From an uncultured Erysipelotrichaceae bacterium (lineage in GTDB: Bacteria; Bacillota_I; Bacilli_A; Erysipelotrichales; Erysipelotrichaceae), in NCBI GenBank assembly GCA_934675465.1, contig CAKUQM010000015.1, positions 1-41,161 on the forward strand: a stretch of 41,161 nt of DNA, written 5' to 3'. Position 1 is the first letter of the stretch. Every line of letters begins with the position of its first letter. Made by a program: the position numbers and the translations under genes. The notes below the pieces were generated by a model. That model saw nothing but the letters and a program-made list of their open reading frames with translations, did not search any database and was not told the DNA's origin. Positions 38,307 through 41,161 of the stretch are shown here, piece by piece.

Positions 38307-40209
38307 GTTAATCGCTTGTCTTATGGTGATGCTGGTGTCTTTGACACTAGCATCATGTAAGGCAAGTGAGCCTTATTTAACTAGTGACTATATCAATACT
38401 TTGGTTAGAGATAGTGGGCTAGGTAAGGGCGAAAATGTTGATGAGAGTATAGCTGATTTAATAGCTTTTAAGGTAGTTGATGGTGAAGAATATCCTGAGT
38501 ATTTAACTTATGGGTATTTGGCTTTAACTTTGAATAATTTAATTGAGAATGATGATACAAGTGTTAAGAGTTTAAAGAAAAAGGGAATTATTAAAAGGGT
38601 TAAGGCTGATGATGAATTGGTTAATGAAAAGGATGCTTTAGAGGCTATTGAGAAGGCTGTAAGTCTTATCAACAACAAAGAAATAGAAAGAAAAGAAGAA
38701 GTAACTTATAAAGAAGAATATAAAGAGATTAAAGTGTATGAAAAAGATGGCGCTTATTTAAAGACGAGTGCCAATTTGAAATCTGGCGAATTAGTTTATC
38801 TAGAAGAAGATGATTGTTTTGTGATTGTCACGGGTTTCCATAATGGTGCTTACTTAACAAGGGAGGCAACTTTTGATGAGATATTTGAGAGTCTTGAGAT
38901 TTCAGATAATAGTGAATTGGATTTGACTAAGGCGATTGTGCTTGAAACCGATTATGATACAGAGGCTTATGTGAATAATGATCGTGAGCTTTTAGCTGGT
39001 GGTACAAGTAATCGTTTTACTAAAGATGGTTTTAATGTGTCTTATAAGATCACAAGAAGTAGTATTGATGCTAGGATTTCTAAGAATGTTGATGGTTTGA
39101 ATTTCTTTTATGATATAAGCGTTTGTAACTTGAAGCCTGCTTATATTTGGAAGTTTAAGACGGATACTATTGAGAATGCTTATTTGAAGCTTGATTATAA
39201 GACAGTAGAGGAAATCGGTGTTTCTGTTGGCCGTTATAAGAATTGTTACTTAGATTTAAAGGATTTAGATTCATCTTCTTTTGTGAATTTAGCTAAGTCA
39301 ATGATTAAGGAAAAAAGTGATGAGACTGAGGCTACTATTAAGATTTGTGAGTTGAAGGTTCCTGTTGAGGGCGTACCTACATTGTTTTTTAATGTAGAGG
39401 TTTTGGCAAAGTTTTATACTTCAGGTAAGGTTGAAATAGTTGTTGCGAATAAGTCTTCTAAGGGTTTTGAGAATCGAAATGGTAAGATTCGTTTTATTAA
39501 TGAGAATGATCGTGATGTGAATCTAAAGATTGGTGGTTCTTCATCGGCTGCGGTTGGCCTTAATTTTAATCTTGAGGCTGCTAAGGCTTGTTTAATGGAT
39601 ATCGAAGCTGATTTGGGTATTAAGGCTAAGGTGGGTACGACTTTACATTTATATGATGAAGAGGGTAATCATGAGAAATTAAACGTGGACGAAGCTTATA
39701 GTACTTATGATGATTTGGCTAAAGAAAATAGAGACGTGAAGGTTTGTGGTGATTTGTCTTTGAATTGGATGTTGAAGTTAAGATTTAATACACCAAAGAC
39801 AGTTTTATCAAAGTTAGGCATGTCTAGAGATATTGAATTATTAGATGAGAAGAATCAGGTTTTTAAGAATAAGAGTCATATTGAGAATTTTGTCTTTGTG
39901 GATAAGTGTACTAGAAAGGATCGTTTAAAGACAAACAAGGATAATTCAGGTCCAATTAATGCGGATAAGATTCTTTTGAATAAGTATTCTAAGGTGATTA
40001 AACTTGGTGAGTCTTATCAAATTGAAATTAAGGGTTTACCTGGCAAATATAGTTTAAATGATTTGGAATATAGCAGTAAGGATAATAGCGTAGTTACTGT
40101 TAATAATGGTGTTGTTTATGGTGTTAAAAAGGGAGCGAGCGAGGTTGTTGTTTCTACTAAGGACCATAAATATAGTGCATCGATTAATGTGTTGGTGAGT
40201 GAGGGCTAA
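38287..40209 (+). CDS. Large lipoprotein with C-terminal Big2-like domain in type VII locus
   Basis: A 640-residue surface lipoprotein: signal peptide and lipobox LASC with Cys24. The middle (about 30-540) is unfamiliar, with a KOW/SH3-like segment near 155-185 and long mixed alpha/beta stretches. The last 80 residues match a bacterial Ig-like (Big_2) domain: ILLNKYSKVIKLGESYQI, then YSSKDNSVVTVNNGVVYGV and KGASEVVVSTKD. It sits between WXG100 genes and essC. The start overlaps the WXG100 gene by 20 bases and has no ribosome site of its own. It could be a locus-specific surface component, a receptor or an unusual EsaA/EssA counterpart; none of these is shown. Confidence 0.78.
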   Translation: MRRILNKLIACLMVMLVSLTLASCKASEPYLTSDYINTLVRDSGLGKGENVDESIADLIAFKVVDGEEYPEYLTYGYLALTLNNLIENDDTSVKSLKKKGIIKRVKADDELVNEKDALEAIEKAVSLINNKEIERKEEVTYKEEYKEIKVYEKDGAYLKTSANLKSGELVYLEEDDCFVIVTGFHNGAYLTREATFDEIFESLEISDNSELDLTKAIVLETDYDTEAYVNNDRELLAGGTSNRFTKDGFNVSYKITRSSIDARISKNVDGLNFFYDISVCNLKPAYIWKFKTDTIENAYLKLDYKTVEEIGVSVGRYKNCYLDLKDLDSSSFVNLAKSMIKEKSDETEATIKICELKVPVEGVPTLFFNVEVLAKFYTSGKVEIVVANKSSKGFENRNGKIRFINENDRDVNLKIGGSSSAAVGLNFNLEAAKACLMDIEADLGIKAKVGTTLHLYDEEGNHEKLNVDEAYSTYDDLAKENRDVKVCGDLSLNWMLKLRFNTPKTVLSKLGMSRDIELLDEKNQVFKNKSHIENFVFVDKCTRKDRLKTNKDNSGPINADKILLNKYSKVIKLGESYQIEIKGLPGKYSLNDLEYSSKDNSVVTVNNGVVYGVKKGASEVVVSTKDHKYSASINVLVSEG

Positions 40210-40211
40210 GC

Positions 40212-41161
40212 ATGTTTATATTAATTCAAGACGGGAATGAATTGTTAAGGGTAGAGATTACTAAAAATATCCTACCCTTTAAATATAGAGGTATTGAGAT
40301 TGTAGATAAGAGTGGCCACCTTTATATTTGTTTAAATAAGGGTTTTTTCTTTAGTGACCGTGATAAAGTTAGAAGATTAGAAGAACGTAAGTATGTGATT
40401 AAGACAAGTGATTTAATAAGCGAAATCCGCTTGTTTGTATATAGCGATTCTAAGGGTATTGATGATTATAAGCTTTATAATAATGAGCCTTTCTTGTATA
40501 TCAGTTCGCCTAAGGCTAATATTGAGAATAAGGATTTATTGTTGAAAGAGTATTATCTGATGTATAAGGATCATAAGCTTAAGACTAATGCGCCTGTTTT
40601 ACTTTTAAATGGTAAGGCTTATAAGGATGAAGAATTATGTAGTGGTGATTTTGTTTCTTTTTATAATTTTAGTTTCTATTATTATGATGATTTCTTATAT
40701 ATCAATAATTTTTTAGTTGAAAATAGGATTAAGGAAAAGCAGTTGGATGAGCTATCAATTATTTATGAGAATGTTAAGCCTTTAACTCATAATTATTTGT
40801 TGAATGAGCCTAAAATCATAGAGATTCCCGAGATTAAAAAGTATAACGAACTTAGAAAGATTAAACAGAAGCCTCTTGTTTATCAGATTGGTCCTAGTTT
40901 AACGATGTCTTTGGCAATGATTTTTGTGGCTTCGATTAATGTCTATAAGAATTATTTGGATGGTAATGATCTTACTAATTCCTTGGTTTATATGATTATG
41001 CCTTTTATGATGGTGATTTCTGGTGTCTTGTGGCCGATTCTTACGCGTCTTAATGAAAGTAGGACTAATAATTTAGAGATTAAGAAGGAAAAGGATGCTT
41101 ATTTGGATTATTTGTTGGATTATAAGACTAGGTTACAAAATAATCTTAAGGAGGTTCTTAA
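40212..41161 (+). CDS. essC: Type VII secretion ATPase EssC, N-terminal part (runs off the window)
   Basis: The first 316 codons of a longer gene. It starts with two FHA-like beta segments (ELLRVEITKNILPFKYRGI and KTNAPVLLLNGKAYKDEEL), typical of EssC, then two membrane helices (IGPSLTMSLAMIFVASI and IMPFMMVISGVLWPIL) and TRLNESRTNNLEIKKE, the region before the FtsK/SpoIIIE ATPase domains. The ATPase part is outside the window. By family knowledge EssC is the motor of the type VIIb system in Firmicutes that exports WXG100 and LXG proteins. A GAGGG site lies six bases before the ATG. It follows the lipoprotein by two bases. Confidence 0.85.
   Translation, partial: MFILIQDGNELLRVEITKNILPFKYRGIEIVDKSGHLYICLNKGFFFSDRDKVRRLEERKYVIKTSDLISEIRLFVYSDSKGIDDYKLYNNEPFLYISSPKANIENKDLLLKEYYLMYKDHKLKTNAPVLLLNGKAYKDEELCSGDFVSFYNFSFYYYDDFLYINNFLVENRIKEKQLDELSIIYENVKPLTHNYLLNEPKIIEIPEIKKYNELRKIKQKPLVYQIGPSLTMSLAMIFVASINVYKNYLDGNDLTNSLVYMIMPFMMVISGVLWPILTRLNESRTNNLEIKKEKDAYLDYLLDYKTRLQNNLKEVL

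Noticed and set aside
1..41161. CRISPR array, prophage or rRNA genes
   Set aside because: No regularly spaced direct repeats, phage structural genes or rRNA sequences were seen in the window.

Overview
The window is AT-rich, uses TGA as a stop codon, has Shine-Dalgarno sites of the AGGAGG type, and carries RNA polymerase delta (rpoE), a THF riboswitch, a T-box leader and a WXG100/EssC secretion locus. Together these point to a low-GC Firmicute. The gene set looks like Erysipelotrichia, but that placement is an inference, not a result of any search. Most of it is an ordinary chromosome of short, tightly packed operons separated by clear hairpin terminators, several of them shared by convergent genes.

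Layout. 1-3645: amino-sugar/glucose PTS block (end of nagB, EIIA, IIBC permease with cre-like sites and a leader hairpin) and a zinc alcohol/polyol dehydrogenase. 3644-9165: TGS-containing nucleoside kinase (minus), a yybP-ykoY manganese riboswitch driving a P-type cation ATPase, and a membrane-anchored MerR regulator. 9164-12101 (minus): MATE exporter, Maf, a CoaX homologue lacking the usual catalytic Asp, and tRNA-Leu. 12113-19977 (plus): a THF-riboswitch operon folT, a folC fused to 5-formyl-THF cyclo-ligase, trkA, trkH, nadK, an esterase and an ATP-grasp enzyme, many with overlapping ends. 19969-21287 (minus): second esterase, tRNA-Arg, dUTPase. 21276-22643: a small decayed islet (IS3-family transposase remnant, an unidentified broken gene) followed by an amidohydrolase. 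22687-23048: tRNA Ser-Gly-Asp operon with its own promoter and terminator. 23083-29863: M18 aminopeptidase, DUF4015-like putative glycoside hydrolase, hybrid histidine kinase, DUF1934-like protein, rpoE, HAD phosphatase, ispF. 29865-34664: two more MATE exporters, an acidic membrane protein, a stand-alone FakA-like domain, HAD phosphatase, small membrane protein. 34687-37640: T-box controlled TrpXYZ-like ABC importer. 37704-end: type VII secretion genes (two WXG100 proteins, a Big2-type lipoprotein, start of EssC).

How parts work together. Folate uptake (FolT), polyglutamylation (FolC) and recovery of 5-formyl-THF (cyclo-ligase domain) sit behind a folate-sensing riboswitch, so one folate-salvage unit is coded as two genes. 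TrkA and TrkH form a potassium uptake system. The T-box indicates that the ABC importer responds to an uncharged tRNA; my reading of the specifier is UUC (Phe). The Mn-type riboswitch suggests that the P-type ATPase exports manganese rather than (or besides) calcium.

The points most worth a second look are the FolC/cyclo-ligase fusion, the CoaX homologue with two Asp-to-Ser changes, the Phe-like T-box on a Trp-type importer, the lipoprotein inside the type VII locus, the esterase/ATP-grasp/esterase cluster, the stand-alone FakA-like domain, and a recurring pattern of genes without Shine-Dalgarno sites whose start codon lies 6-8 nt after a -10 box (likely leaderless mRNAs).
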